A stretch of DNA of 64,000 bases from Clostridium_AD sp050717545 (GCF_050717545.1 NZ_JBOITN010000035.1:1-64000); one strand, 5' to 3'; counted from the first letter of the stretch, positions 1 through 8,904 are shown. Numbers and translations: made by a program. Notes: generated by a model not told the origin, from the letters alone.

Positions 1-35
1 GCTTTTTTTGAAATAGCGTATAAAAAAGCCTTTTT
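1..35 (+). terminator. Terminator of a gene outside the window
   Basis: GCTTTTTT (1-8) can pair with AAAAAAGC (22-29), followed by a run of T. This would end a plus-strand transcript entering from the left. The hairpin is AT-rich and cut by the window edge, so the call is tentative. Confidence 0.45.
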
Positions 36-155
36 GTCATGCCTACAATTACTTCAAATATAACCTTTCATCCAAATTAATACTTTTATTCCACAAATGT
101 GGAAATTTACAATTATTGTTTTCCGAGTACACTCATGTATATATTGTAAATCTAA

Positions 156-184
156 TTAACAATTATGTCAATATGTGATATAAT
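156..184 (+). promoter_or_regulatory. Sigma-A type promoter of the LspA-like gene
   Basis: TTAACA (156-161) and a perfect TATAAT (179-184) are separated by exactly 17 bases. The predicted start point lies about 45 bases before the coding start at 239. Confidence 0.7.
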
Positions 185-238
185 TATGTATAAATCCACA
201 AATTCATTATGCGAACTGTAGAAAGGAGCCTTAAATAT

Positions 239-757
239 ATGTTTATATTTTTATTAGTTTTTTTAGATCAATTCATAAAACTAATTGTCTATACCTTTTT
301 ATCTAATGTAAAATTTAACATCTTTAATAATTTTTTTGGATTTAGATCACTATTAAATTCAAATCATTTGTCAGTCTTTAATAGTGATTTTTTGAATATA
401 AATATAAATATAAATATATTAATAATACTTAATATATTTATTTGCTTATTTTTAATAAGTTTACTTAAATACTTCAGGCATATTAAAATAAAAACAACTG
501 CTATTTATACAAGTCTACTATTATTTATAGCAGGTGGTATATCCTCTACTATAGATAGAATTTTTTGGGGAGGAAGCCTCGATTATGTAATATTATTGGG
601 GTATATTATAGATCTAAAAGATATTTATTTATTCGTAGGTTCTATTATTATCTTAATAATAGTTATTAAAAACTTAGATTTTAAAAAAAGTAATAAAAAG
701 GATATGCTTGTTATAAAAAATTATTTTGTTTTTATAAAAGATGCATGTAAGAAGTAA
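239..757 (+). CDS. Divergent signal peptidase II (LspA)-like membrane protein
   Basis: A 172-residue polytopic membrane protein with about four hydrophobic segments. It keeps the LspA framework: an early DQxxK motif (LDQFIK), an Asn in the middle region, GGISSTIDR matching the usual GGxxxNxIDR box, and IDLKDIYLFVG where LspA has FNxADxxIxxG. Both aspartates of the LspA catalytic dyad are therefore present, but the NRGAAFG box is not recognisable. LspA normally cleaves lipoprotein signal peptides at the outer face of the membrane. A further upstream ATG (209) is in frame, but the Shine-Dalgarno GAAAGGAG at 220-227 fits the ATG at 239. It stands ahead of a peptide exporter, which suggests a specialised processing or immunity role rather than the housekeeping enzyme. 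Family call is fairly sure; role is inference. Confidence 0.65.
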   Translation: MFIFLLVFLDQFIKLIVYTFLSNVKFNIFNNFFGFRSLLNSNHLSVFNSDFLNINININILIILNIFICLFLISLLKYFRHIKIKTTAIYTSLLLFIAGGISSTIDRIFWGGSLDYVILLGYIIDLKDIYLFVGSIIILIIVIKNLDFKKSNKKDMLVIKNYFVFIKDACKK

Positions 758-859
758 CGATATACGCTTTAATATAGTTATGTAATATATGTCTTAACGT
801 TTAAAATCTGCGTTGAATGAACAAATACTATCTATTATGTCTAAATTGGGGGCTAGAAA

Positions 860-1129
860 ATGAAAAAAATCAACTTTTATTTATGGAAATTAAAGTTTTT
901 TGAAGGAACTAAAATTCAAAAAAAAGAAATAAATAAAAAAAATCCGCCCAATAATATAACTCATAGTAAGATTACCGGAGAATATACTAAGATTAATTGT
1001 AAAGAGATAAATGTAGAAGAATTATACACATTTATTAAAATTAAAAACGCATACAATCTTAATTTAATAAGAATTTGTGTAGTTGTTTGTACAATTTTTT
1101 TTGTATTAACACTCATAAACTATATATAA
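860..1129 (+). CDS. Small hypothetical protein with C-terminal membrane anchor
   Basis: An 89-residue, lysine-rich protein that I do not recognise. The first ~65 residues are polar; residues ~68-88 form one hydrophobic helix (IRICVVVCTIFFVLTLI), so it is probably tail-anchored with the bulk in the cytoplasm. There is no double-glycine leader, so it is not an obvious substrate of the exporter encoded next. It lies between the LspA-like gene and the C39 exporter and ends shortly before a terminator-like hairpin. The GGGG at 848-851 is a weak ribosome site. Confidence 0.5.
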   Translation: MKKINFYLWKLKFFEGTKIQKKEINKKNPPNNITHSKITGEYTKINCKEINVEELYTFIKIKNAYNLNLIRICVVVCTIFFVLTLINYI

Positions 1130-1198
1130 TTAATAAAGCCCTACCTCCTTAAATAAAATGGATTCTATATCAAGGATACACAAAAAAGCTACGCAACT

Positions 1199-1237
1199 AA
1201 AAGTTGATTTCTGTATTGTACAGTGGTCAACTTTTTT
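1199..1237 (+). terminator. Intrinsic terminator after the small membrane protein
   Basis: AAAAGTTGA (1199-1207) pairs with TCAACTTTT (1227-1235), enclosing a second stem CTGTA/TACAG with a TTG loop; a T run follows. The interval 1130-1473 otherwise holds no convincing gene; a 28-codon hydrophobic reading frame at 1281-1367 has only a poor ribosome site. Confidence 0.6.
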
Positions 1238-1445
1238 AATCCTTAATAAAATTAAAAGAATAAAATAGTTTGCTATTGAGATGGTGTTTTTAATAATTAG
1301 TATTGCAGTGTTTTTATCTAATATATACTTAATAATAAATATTAGTTTAATAAACGTATTATTCTAGCATCTTCTGTTTTATATGTAAAAAATATACAAT
1401 TAAGCAAAAAATATTTATTTTATATTAAAATACGACAAAAAATTA

Positions 1446-1459
1446 AATTACCGGTAATT
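1446..1459. promoter_or_regulatory. Perfect palindrome beside the exporter ribosome site
   Basis: AATTACCGGTAATT is a perfect 14-base palindrome ending four bases before the Shine-Dalgarno GGAGG of the exporter gene. It could be an operator or control translation. No regulator gene is adjacent. Confidence 0.4.
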
Positions 1460-1473
1460 AATGGAGGCGGAAA

Positions 1474-3696
1474 ATGAAAAATGTATTTAAAATGTATTAT
1501 TGTGTTAATCAGCATGATTATAAAGATTGTGGTTGTGCCTGTTTAGCAACAATATGTAAGACATATGGACTGAAGTATCCAATATCTAAAATAAGAGAGG
1601 CATCTGGCACAGATAAAAAAGGTACAAGTGCTTTAGGCTTAATTAAAGCATCAGAACAATTAGGATTTTCGGCTAAGGGGGTTAAAGCAAGTAAATCAGA
1701 AGACATATTTAGTGGGATGCCGTTGCCAGCTATAGCTCATGTGGTTATAGATAAAACATTATTGCATTATGTTGTTATACATAAGATAAGTGAGAAAGAA
1801 ATTTTAGTTGCAGATCCAGCGAAAGGGATAGTTAAGTATAAACCAGAAGATTTTTTTAAGATATGGACAGGCGTACTTATTATTATGACTCCAACTGTTA
1901 AGTTTGAAAAAGGAAATGAACTTAAGGGAGTATTTTCAAGGTTTTTTGATTTGATAAAACCGCAAAAAGGATTATTGGTTAATATATTTCTTTCATCGGT
2001 ATTAATAACCATATTTGGTATTTTAGGATCATTTTATTTCAAGTTTTTATTAGATGACATAGTACCAAATAATCTAACTCAATCATTACATATATTTTCA
2101 ATTGGATTTATTATTTTAATTACATTTAAGGTTATTACAAATGCTTTTAGAACTCAGCTTTTAATTCATTTAGGACAAAGGTTAGATATACCATTAATGC
2201 TTGGATATTATAATCATGTAATTAATTTACCAATGAACTTTTTTGGAACTAGAGAAGTTGGCGAAATAATATCAAGATTTAATGATGCTTCTAAAATAAG
2301 AGAGGCTATTTCAGGGGTAACGCTTACTATGATGATAGATGTTTTTATGGTTATAATAGGTGGATTAATATTATATTCTCAAAGTTCTTTGTTGTTTGGA
2401 ATTACTTTAGTACCATTAATTTTTTACGCAGTAATAGTTTTTATATTTAAAAAGAGTATTGAAAAAGTTAATAGGGAAGCAATGGAGAGTAATGCAAAAT
2501 TAACTTCTTATTTAGTTCAATCATTAAGCGGAATAGAAACTATAAAAGCTTTTAATGCAGAAAGAGAAGTTAATGCAGAAACAGAAAAAAGGTTTATAAA
2601 ACTTATAAAAGCTGTATTTAGAAATGGATTTATAAATAACTTTCAGGTATCATTAAAAAGTTTTGTAAAAGGGATATTTTCAATTGTAATACTTTGGATT
2701 GGAACATTGCAAGTGTTAAATGGAAAGATAAGTTTTGGTGAACTATTAACATTTAATGCTTTATTAGTATATTTCTTAGATCCAATAGAAAACATCATTA
2801 ACTTGCAACCAACTGTTCAAACGGCAATAGTTGCAGCTGAAAGGCTTTCAGAAATATTAGATTTATCATTAGAAAAATCAGTCCATGAAAATAAAAAAAT
2901 AGATCCAAAAACTTTAAAGGGTGATATAGAATTCAAGAATTTAGATTTTAGATATGGGACAAGAAGTCTTATATTAAAAAATATAAATCTAAAAGTTAGA
3001 TTTGGAGAAAAGATAGCTTTAGTTGGTGAAAGTGGCTCTGGAAAAACTACATTAGTAAAATTACTAATGAACTTCTACCAATGTGAAAAAGGTGAATTAC
3101 TTATAAATGGATATAATATAAAAGATATTAATGTTGAGACATTAAGAGATAAAACAGCGTATATATCACAAGAAACATTTTTATTTAATGGAACAATAAT
3201 TGAAAATTTATCACTTGGAAATCCATATGTAACATATGAAGAAATTATAGAAGCTTGCAAAAAAGCTCAAATACATGACTATGTAAACTCAATACCTTTA
3301 AGATACAATACTTTAGTTGAAGAAAATGGTTCTAATTTTTCCGGTGGACAAAAACAAAGATTATCAATAGCAAGAGCCATACTTAGAAAACCTGAAATTC
3401 TTATTATGGATGAAGCAACAAGCAACTTGGATTCAATAACTGAAAGAGCTATTGAAAAAACAATATATGATTTTAGTAAGGATATAACAACTGTAATAAT
3501 TGCACATAGATTAAGCACTATTATGAGATGTGATAATATTTATATTATGGAAAAAGGACAAATTATAGAAAGAGGATCGCATATTGAACTTATAAAACAA
3601 AAAGGTAAATATTCTGATTTATGGAAAGAACAACTTCCTGATAGTTATGCAGAGGAAATGATAGTAGCTAAGGAGGTAGAAACAAATGAGGTATAA
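1474..3696 (+). CDS. Peptidase-containing ABC exporter (C39 peptidase-TMD-NBD)
   Basis: A 740-residue exporter of the PCAT/bacteriocin-secretion family. The N-terminal C39 cysteine peptidase spans residues ~8-140, with Gln13 and catalytic Cys19 in the QHDYKDCG motif, then a His (LLHYVVIH) and Asp (ADPAKG). Six membrane helices follow (~165-440), then a nucleotide-binding domain with Walker A GESGSGKTT (~517), signature SGGQKQR (~622) and Walker B ILIMDEAT. Such proteins cut off double-glycine leaders while exporting the peptide across the membrane. It overlaps the HlyD gene by 11 bases, so the two are translationally coupled. No double-glycine precursor is visible nearby, so the substrate may be encoded elsewhere. 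Confidence 0.93.
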   Translation: MKNVFKMYYCVNQHDYKDCGCACLATICKTYGLKYPISKIREASGTDKKGTSALGLIKASEQLGFSAKGVKASKSEDIFSGMPLPAIAHVVIDKTLLHYVVIHKISEKEILVADPAKGIVKYKPEDFFKIWTGVLIIMTPTVKFEKGNELKGVFSRFFDLIKPQKGLLVNIFLSSVLITIFGILGSFYFKFLLDDIVPNNLTQSLHIFSIGFIILITFKVITNAFRTQLLIHLGQRLDIPLMLGYYNHVINLPMNFFGTREVGEIISRFNDASKIREAISGVTLTMMIDVFMVIIGGLILYSQSSLLFGITLVPLIFYAVIVFIFKKSIEKVNREAMESNAKLTSYLVQSLSGIETIKAFNAEREVNAETEKRFIKLIKAVFRNGFINNFQVSLKSFVKGIFSIVILWIGTLQVLNGKISFGELLTFNALLVYFLDPIENIINLQPTVQTAIVAAERLSEILDLSLEKSVHENKKIDPKTLKGDIEFKNLDFRYGTRSLILKNINLKVRFGEKIALVGESGSGKTTLVKLLMNFYQCEKGELLINGYNIKDINVETLRDKTAYISQETFLFNGTIIENLSLGNPYVTYEEIIEACKKAQIHDYVNSIPLRYNTLVEENGSNFSGGQKQRLSIARAILRKPEILIMDEATSNLDSITERAIEKTIYDFSKDITTVIIAHRLSTIMRCDNIYIMEKGQIIERGSHIELIKQKGKYSDLWKEQLPDSYAEEMIVAKEVETNEV

Positions 3697-5116
3697 AATA
3701 GAAAATTTAGATGAACTTAGTGACAGTAGACAAATAATGGAAACTAGGCCTCATAAGTTTACAAGTATATTTATTTACATTCTATTAGCAGTAATTACTT
3801 CTTTTATATTATGGGCGTGTTTTAGTGAAAAAGAAGTTGTAGTTAAGGTAACTGGGACCGTAAAACCAAGTCAACAATCCTATGTAGTATCTAACCATAT
3901 AGCCGGAGAAATAAAAGAATTATATATGAAAAATGGACAAATCATAAAAAAAGGCGAAGTCCTATATAAAACAGATGATGCTCCACTACAAATTCAGAAA
4001 AGCAAAGTAGAAGGTCAAAAAAAATATTTAACAAATGATGTAAGAAATTTAGTAAAATTAAGTAAAAGCATAGCTGATAATACTAACTACTTTAAGGATA
4101 GCGAGGAAGAAAAAGAGTATTATAGTAAATATAAAAGTTATGAAGCGGGTAACAATGTATCAGTTGAAGATAAAAACAATTTAATGAGTTCTAAAAATGA
4201 TGCAACAAACAAAATAAATTATTTGGAGAAATTAAACAAATCTATAGAAGATAATAAAAACTATAATGAAGAAGGTAGTATTTATAGCGAGCAGTTTAAT
4301 AATTATAAAATTTCAAGAAAATCTATAGAGGATAGTATAGTTATATTGGAAAAGAGTAAAAAAGAATTACAAACTCAAAATGATTCTGACGAGCAAATAT
4401 TACAAATTGATGTTGAAATACAAAATAATAATAATGGATTAACTAAATTGAAAAGTGACATTAAGTTGCAAGTTATAAATTCAATTGATGAATTAAGATT
4501 ACAAGTTAAAAATATTAATAGCAATGTAATTAAATTTGATGAAGTAGGAAATTTATCAAAAGAAAAAAATAAAATAACAATGTTAGCTCAAATTGAAGAA
4601 AAGTTAAATTTAAATGATGAAAAATTGAAAGAAATAGATTTAAACTTAAAGGAAATTAATAAAAATATAAGTGAATGTGTAGTTAAATCTAATATTGATG
4701 GAAAACTGGATATTAAAGCTAATTTAGAGCCTGGAGTTATGATTGAAATTGGAGCAATAGTTGCGAATATTTTGCCTAAATCAAATGATTACAAAATTGA
4801 ATTAATTATACCTGATAAAGATATCGGAAATATAAAAAAGGGACAAGAAGTTAAATATAGCTTCTCTTCCTTACCATATAAGGAATATGGTTTTTTAAAG
4901 GGTAGTATAGAAAGCATAAGTGTTAATTCTCAAATTGATAATGAAAAAGGTGTTACTTTTTATACAGGAGAAGGAATATTAAAAAACAATATTCTGTATA
5001 GCCATAAAAATGAGAAAGCAGTAATAAAACCCGGAATGACGTGTGAAGGAAGAATAATTACACGAAGAAAGAATATGCTATATTATTTATTAGAAAAATT
5101 AAATCTTAAAGATTAA
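3686..5116 (+). CDS. HlyD-family exporter accessory protein
   Basis: A 476-residue membrane-fusion-type protein: short cytoplasmic N-terminus, one membrane helix (~28-47), a lipoyl-like half-domain (GTVKPSQQSYVVSNHIAGEI), a very long charged coiled coil (~100-330), the second lipoyl half and a beta-barrel region (~345-460). In Gram-positive bacteria such proteins assist the C39 ABC exporter in moving processed peptides through the cell wall. Its start overlaps the end of the exporter gene, confirming an operon. The Shine-Dalgarno AAGGAGG lies inside the exporter gene (3671-3677). Confidence 0.88.
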   Translation: MRYKIENLDELSDSRQIMETRPHKFTSIFIYILLAVITSFILWACFSEKEVVVKVTGTVKPSQQSYVVSNHIAGEIKELYMKNGQIIKKGEVLYKTDDAPLQIQKSKVEGQKKYLTNDVRNLVKLSKSIADNTNYFKDSEEEKEYYSKYKSYEAGNNVSVEDKNNLMSSKNDATNKINYLEKLNKSIEDNKNYNEEGSIYSEQFNNYKISRKSIEDSIVILEKSKKELQTQNDSDEQILQIDVEIQNNNNGLTKLKSDIKLQVINSIDELRLQVKNINSNVIKFDEVGNLSKEKNKITMLAQIEEKLNLNDEKLKEIDLNLKEINKNISECVVKSNIDGKLDIKANLEPGVMIEIGAIVANILPKSNDYKIELIIPDKDIGNIKKGQEVKYSFSSLPYKEYGFLKGSIESISVNSQIDNEKGVTFYTGEGILKNNILYSHKNEKAVIKPGMTCEGRIITRRKNMLYYLLEKLNLKD

Positions 5117-5269
5117 TAAAGAAATAAGTAATTAAATTTATAAAGAAAAACAAATAAAATATAAGCTAATTTATAATTATCATGGGTGTTTTTTTAATTT
5201 AGCCCCTTTTTTGTGACAAAATGTATGATACAATAATTACAATAAAAGGGAATAAGGGGATTGATGATA

Positions 5270-5764
5270 ATGAGTAAAAAGAAAATAAGTTTATTTATAT
5301 GTGCTATGGTATTAACATTTAGTTTTGTTGGATGCTCAAAAGCTGAAACGAAAGAAGTGGTTAAATCAGATAAAATTGAAACTATTACACAATCTGTTAA
5401 AAAAATTGAACCAGCATTTTCTAGTGATATTAAAGATACTGGTAAAGGTAAAATAGAACTTGTAAATGAAAGTGGCAGTAGTAATGATGGATCTGTTGTA
5501 ATTTTTGAAGATAAAGATATTCAAATAATGCAGATAGGATTTAATGCTGCAGAGTTTGATGGAGCTAAATTAAGCTATATTTATATTGATAATGTTGTTA
5601 ATACTAATGAGCAATTAGGTGATACACAGATATCATTAGACTTAAAGGGTGATACTCTAAAAGTTGGTAAACATAAAGTAGAAGTTGCTCAATTTGATAC
5701 AGATAAAACAGATGGCAAAGTTATAACTTATAAAACTGTGAGTTATGAAGTTAAAGCAAAATAA
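5270..5764 (+). CDS. Small secreted lipoprotein of unknown function
   Basis: A 164-residue lipoprotein: MSKKKISLFICAMVL signal sequence, lipobox FVGC with the acylated Cys at about residue 21, then a soluble acidic domain predicted to be mostly beta. TTG (5261) and ATG (5264) are also in frame, but AGGGG at 5255-5259 is best spaced for ATG 5270. No known domain recognised. It follows the exporter operon after a ~150-base gap and is probably transcribed separately; a link to the LspA-like protein is possible but unproven. Confidence 0.7.
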   Translation: MSKKKISLFICAMVLTFSFVGCSKAETKEVVKSDKIETITQSVKKIEPAFSSDIKDTGKGKIELVNESGSSNDGSVVIFEDKDIQIMQIGFNAAEFDGAKLSYIYIDNVVNTNEQLGDTQISLDLKGDTLKVGKHKVEVAQFDTDKTDGKVITYKTVSYEVKAK

Positions 5765-5769
5765 AGATA

Positions 5770-5803
5770 AAAATCAAGGGATTAGAGACAATTCCTTAAT
5801 TTT
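5770..5803 (+). terminator. Terminator after the lipoprotein gene
   Basis: AAAATCAAGG (5770-5779) pairs with CCTTAATTTT (5794-5803), with one internal mismatch. Weak T tail. Confidence 0.5.
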
Positions 5804-5890
5804 ATGCGAAAATAATCCTAATAGCAGGTAATTAAAGGATATTAACCATTTACAGCAATTATGGTTATGAGGTGATTTTATGGTACATAA

Positions 5891-5962
5891 GAAAAGTAAA
5901 AACTTACTGTTTTTTCTATGACCTCTGAGGTCGTTATATAAACTGTAAGTCTATGTTTGCTA
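5891..5962 (+). repeat. Multi-hairpin repeat, copy A (subfamily 1)
   Basis: Three consecutive hairpins: AAAAAC/GTTTTT, then GACCTC-T-GAGGTC (5920-5932), then ATATAAACT/AGTCTATGT (5936-5956), ending in the family signature TTTGCTA. It is clearly homologous to copy D at 11663. The downstream AraC fragment begins inside its 3' end. Confidence 0.85.
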
Positions 5963-6339
5963 GCCATATTGTTATTTTCAATGAAGAAAGTTTGTATGAT
6001 ACTTACAGCAAAGCGGTACGAACTGCCATAGACTATATAAACAAAAATTTCATAGACTACAGTCTATCTCTCAACCAGATATCTTCCACAGTAATGTTCA
6101 TGAACACTGACTATTTGGGCAAACTGTTCAAAAATGAATGTGGCATTAAATTTTCGAACTATCTCCTTGCCATACGTATGAAAAAGGCCAAGTTGCTGAT
6201 TAGATCTACAGATGCTTCTATTTCGTCGGTAGCTGAGCAAGTCGGCTTTCCTGACAATCATACTTACTTCAGTCAGTTGTTCAAAAAATATACAGGTGTA
6301 CAACCAAAAGATTATAAAAATAGCCTACAGAAAAAATAA
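5953..6339 (+). pseudogene. AraC-type DNA-binding domain fragment
   Basis: About 128 codons carrying a complete AraC/XylS double helix-turn-helix (INKNFIDYSLSLNQIS...; VAEQVGFPDNHTYFSQLFKK) but no sensor, receiver or ligand-binding domain. Such regulators are normally 250-550 residues. The only start codon, ATG 5953, lies inside repeat A, and no good ribosome site precedes it. Base composition and codon use (CGG, GCC, CTG) are richer in GC than the flanking genes. The simplest reading is the 3' end of a foreign YesN/AraC regulator joined to the repeat. If expressed it could still bind DNA. Confidence 0.7.
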
Positions 6340-6458
6340 AGAGCCAACAAAAATTAGCAAAACAAATTATGGTCATAATTTGTTCACAACCACCGAGGGT
6401 CTTAATAAGCGAGGCGGATTTGCTATTGTAAAATTAAATAAATGTAACATCAAAAGTT

Positions 6459-6493
6459 TATCTCATAGAGAAATCTATGGGATAGGCTTTTTC
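6459..6493 (+). terminator. Terminator following the AraC fragment
   Basis: TATCTCATAGA (6459-6469) pairs with TCTATGGGATA (6474-6484) across GAAA, one G-T-type mismatch, followed by CTTTTTCT. Confidence 0.65.
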
Positions 6494-6693
6494 TAATTAT
6501 TTTAACAATAAATCAGTAATTATTGACAAAAATGTTACCTTATATAAAGGTATTTGGAAATTAATGTAGAATTATAGTGTATGGAAACTTAAGTAATTAG
6601 AGTGGAGCATGTATATGGATTATTTAAAGCGATAAATAAGTTGAGTAAGTTAAAAAGGTTATTACATAAGAGGGCATGAAGGAAGTGAGAGTA

Positions 6694-7452
6694 ATGGAAA
6701 TACTATTTGAATTATCAACGAAGTTTTGGTATCTATGGCTATTAGTTATTGCAGCAGGGGTATTAGAAGTCGTTATGCCTAAAATCAAAGGATTTCTTGG
6801 CGAAAAGTCTGTTGCCTTTTTATTATCAGGTCTAGATAAAACAAAGTATAAGTTAATTAACAACATAATGCTACAGGTAGGAAATAAAACAACACAAATA
6901 GATCATGTAATAGTATCTAACTATGGTATTTTTGTTATAGAAACTAAGAATTACAAGGGTTGGATTATTGGTAATGAATTTGATGATAATTGGAAGCAGG
7001 TAATTTATAAGCATAAAGAAAAACTGCATAATCCAATAAAACAAAATTATGGACATATACGAGCATTGAAAGAGATATTAAATGACTTTGGAGATATAAA
7101 TTATATTTCAATAGTAGCTTTTACAACTAGAGCGGAGCTAAAAGTAACATCAAAAACGGATGTCGTGTACACTATAAATTTACCTAAGACGATTAGAAAA
7201 TATAAGTCAGAGAACATAACTGATCTAGTTAAAGAGGATGTATATGCAAAATTAATTTCTTTAAATGTCGATAGTAAAGAAACTAGAAAAACTCATGTTA
7301 AAGCAATTCACAAGACATTAGCTGAAAAGGATATTAAAGTAAGTAGGGATATCTGTCCTAAATGTGGAGGAAAGTTAGTATTAAGAAATGGCAAGTATGG
7401 TCAATTTAAGGGGTGTAGCAGTTTTCCTAAATGTAGGTTTATTGCAAAGTAA
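6694..7452 (+). CDS. NERD-domain protein with C-terminal topoisomerase-type zinc ribbon
   Basis: A 252-residue protein: one N-terminal membrane helix (FWYLWLLVIAAGVLEVV), a NERD (nuclease-related) domain at ~25-150 with GEKSVAFLL, the core TQIDHVIVSNYGIFVIETKNYKG and a downstream Q/W region, then a zinc ribbon at ~218-250 with CPKCGG and GCSSFPKCRF. The (I)DH...ETKN(Y)KG motif is the conserved nuclease-like core of NERD proteins, whose cellular role is mostly unknown; some serve in DNA processing or defence. ATG 6676 is in frame, but GGAAGTGAG at 6681-6689 is better placed for ATG 6694. Repeat B begins at its stop codon. Confidence 0.82.
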   Translation: MEILFELSTKFWYLWLLVIAAGVLEVVMPKIKGFLGEKSVAFLLSGLDKTKYKLINNIMLQVGNKTTQIDHVIVSNYGIFVIETKNYKGWIIGNEFDDNWKQVIYKHKEKLHNPIKQNYGHIRALKEILNDFGDINYISIVAFTTRAELKVTSKTDVVYTINLPKTIRKYKSENITDLVKEDVYAKLISLNVDSKETRKTHVKAIHKTLAEKDIKVSRDICPKCGGKLVLRNGKYGQFKGCSSFPKCRFIAK

Positions 7453-7529
7453 CAAAAATAGTTCCAGCTTTTGACAAGGGTCTGACCCCTTACACAGATT
7501 GGAAGTGAAACGGACAAGCTGTGTTGCTA
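7450..7529 (+). repeat. Multi-hairpin repeat, copy B (subfamily 2)
   Basis: It contains the GGGTCTGACCC palindrome (7478-7488) and the hairpin ACACAGATTG (7492-7501)/CAAGCTGTGT (7515-7524) with a 13-base loop, ending TTGCTA. Nearly identical to copy E (12952-13034). It starts within the stop codon of the NERD gene. Confidence 0.87.
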
Positions 7530-7562
7530 ACTGAAGGCACACTCTGATTCCATTTATTAAGA

Positions 7563-7619
7563 GGCGGATCCGACGCCGTTACAGAAATTGGTAACGAAGT
7601 GGACAAGTTCTGTTTGCTA
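7563..7619 (+). repeat. Multi-hairpin repeat, copy C (subfamily 3)
   Basis: GGCG/CGCC (7563-7577) is followed by ACAGAAATTG (7581-7590)/CAAGTTCTGT (7604-7613) with a 13-base loop and TTTGCTA. The same hairpin recurs at 13505, 13549 and 13867. An alternative stem CGTTAC/GTAACG is also possible in this copy. Confidence 0.87.
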
Positions 7620-7643
7620 ACAAAGAATTAGGAGGCAATAAAC

Positions 7644-8174
7644 ATGCTTGAAAAAATGTTAATAGACAAGAAAAAGTACAAAAAATTATATAAAACAAAA
7701 GCTTTACTCATCTTCTTTATTATTCCAGTAGTTATTGAATTAATGCTATTAAGAATGATGGTATCAATAACACCTATAAATGAAGAGGTTATTTTACCTG
7801 TAATTATAGGTGGCATGTATATCCCAGGAAGTATAATAGTTGGTCTTACATTCTATTTTAGTTTCATGATGAAGTACAGTTTCACAGGATTCGTAATCGA
7901 AGATGGTAAGTTACAATTTGTTCTTGCACACAAGTGGAATAATCCAAAAGGAGTTTCATTCTACATGCATGATATACAGTTTGCAAGTAGTTATTCAATA
8001 ACAAATAAAAAGATAACTGTAAATGGGCTCATAATTAAACAACTTGTAGAGGAAGGTAAGCCAGATAAAAAATATGATAAGACAGGATTAAATACAATAA
8101 GTGTTATAAATATATTCAAAAATATTAATATACTAGAAAATTATTTAATAAGCAATAAAGCAAGTAAACAGTAA
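7644..8174 (+). CDS. Two-helix membrane protein, PH-like C-terminal domain
   Basis: A 176-residue unrecognised protein. Residues ~20-40 and ~50-75 are hydrophobic helices; the rest (~80-176) looks like a compact alternating-strand domain (FTGFVIEDGKLQFVLAHKW...; KKITVNGLIIKQL), reminiscent of bacterial PH-type domains on membrane proteins, ending in an amphipathic helix. The Shine-Dalgarno GGAGG (7631-7635) is strong. It follows repeat C directly, so it may be a resident gene or a cassette. Function unknown. Confidence 0.65.
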   Translation: MLEKMLIDKKKYKKLYKTKALLIFFIIPVVIELMLLRMMVSITPINEEVILPVIIGGMYIPGSIIVGLTFYFSFMMKYSFTGFVIEDGKLQFVLAHKWNNPKGVSFYMHDIQFASSYSITNKKITVNGLIIKQLVEEGKPDKKYDKTGLNTISVINIFKNINILENYLISNKASKQ

Positions 8175-8369
8175 ACTAGACTATAATGTTATAAATATAC
8201 AAGAACTAAATTTTTTTTTATAAACGACTGTATTCTTGTATAAATGAACTGAGAATAAGATTACTAAAACTAAATAGATAGCAATCATAAGATTATAGAT
8301 GAAGTAACAAAAGTAATCGCATATGAAAAGGCTGGGGTAGAATTTAATTTTTGGCGAATTTGCTAAAAG

Positions 8370-8519
8370 ATGAAAGAGAAAAGTGAGAATTTAAGAATAA
8401 ATATAAGTTTTAATAATAATAACCAAGATATGGTTCTGTACAGTCATCTTAAAAAAAAGCGAGATAAATCAAATTATATTAAAGACCTAATTGAAGCAGA
8501 TATGGTAAGTGATAAATAA
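8370..8519 (+). CDS. Short ribbon-helix-helix-like protein
   Basis: A 49-residue reading frame shaped like an Arc/MetJ-type DNA-binding protein: a short beta strand (NLRINISF), then two helices (QDMVLYSHLKKKRDKSNYI and KDLIEADMV). Proteins like this regulate plasmid copy number or toxin-antitoxin genes. There is no clear partner toxin. The ribosome site is weak, so expression is uncertain. The rest of 8175-8604 shows nothing else. Confidence 0.5.
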   Translation: MKEKSENLRINISFNNNNQDMVLYSHLKKKRDKSNYIKDLIEADMVSDK

Positions 8520-8604
8520 TTATTTTAAATAAATGATTAACAAAGATGGATTTTTAGTTCTTGCCATTTATAATAAAATCGAAAGCTAAAAAAGGATAGA
8601 CATT

Positions 8605-8904
8605 ATGACAGTATCATTAACTGTGTTACTTATAGGTTCAATTTTATCATTGAATTTACTTATATTAGTAATAATGAAATGTATGATTTCAATTACTAAT
8701 TTAATTAAAGATTTACGCGACAATTCAGAAGAGGAAAATAAAACTATTTTGCAATTTCATAATTCAAAAACAAATGGGGTTGAGTGTAAATCCAAAGTCA
8801 ATGGTTCGAACGTGATATATTTTAATTCATATTGCAAAGTTAAGTTAGTGGGTGAGATGGTAATATACACAATATTTAGTATGGTAGAAAATAAGTATAT
8901 ATAA
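8605..8904 (+). CDS. Small N-terminally anchored hypothetical protein
   Basis: 99 residues with one strong N-terminal membrane helix (~6-30, VTVLLIGSILSLNLLILVIM-like) and a polar tail of alternating strands. AAAAGGAT precedes the ATG by 8 bases. Not recognised; no conserved motif. It is the last plus-strand gene before the minus-strand HAD gene and its downstream RNA. Confidence 0.5.
   Translation: MTVSLTVLLIGSILSLNLLILVIMKCMISITNLIKDLRDNSEEENKTILQFHNSKTNGVECKSKVNGSNVIYFNSYCKVKLVGEMVIYTIFSMVENKYI

Noticed and set aside
1131..1165. AGCCCTACCTCC with AT flanks followed by a terminator, similar to the C-rich RNAs
   Set aside because: The C run is broken and the flanking stem does not pair well; too weak to include.
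5181..5215. Possible fourth C-rich-loop RNA (AATTTAGCCCCTTTTTTG)
   Set aside because: No AT stem around the C run and no following terminator hairpin; more likely a weak terminator after the HlyD gene.
6296..6496. 66-codon plus-strand frame after the AraC fragment
   Set aside because: It overlaps the AraC end in another frame, runs through a terminator hairpin (6459-6493), and has no ribosome site.
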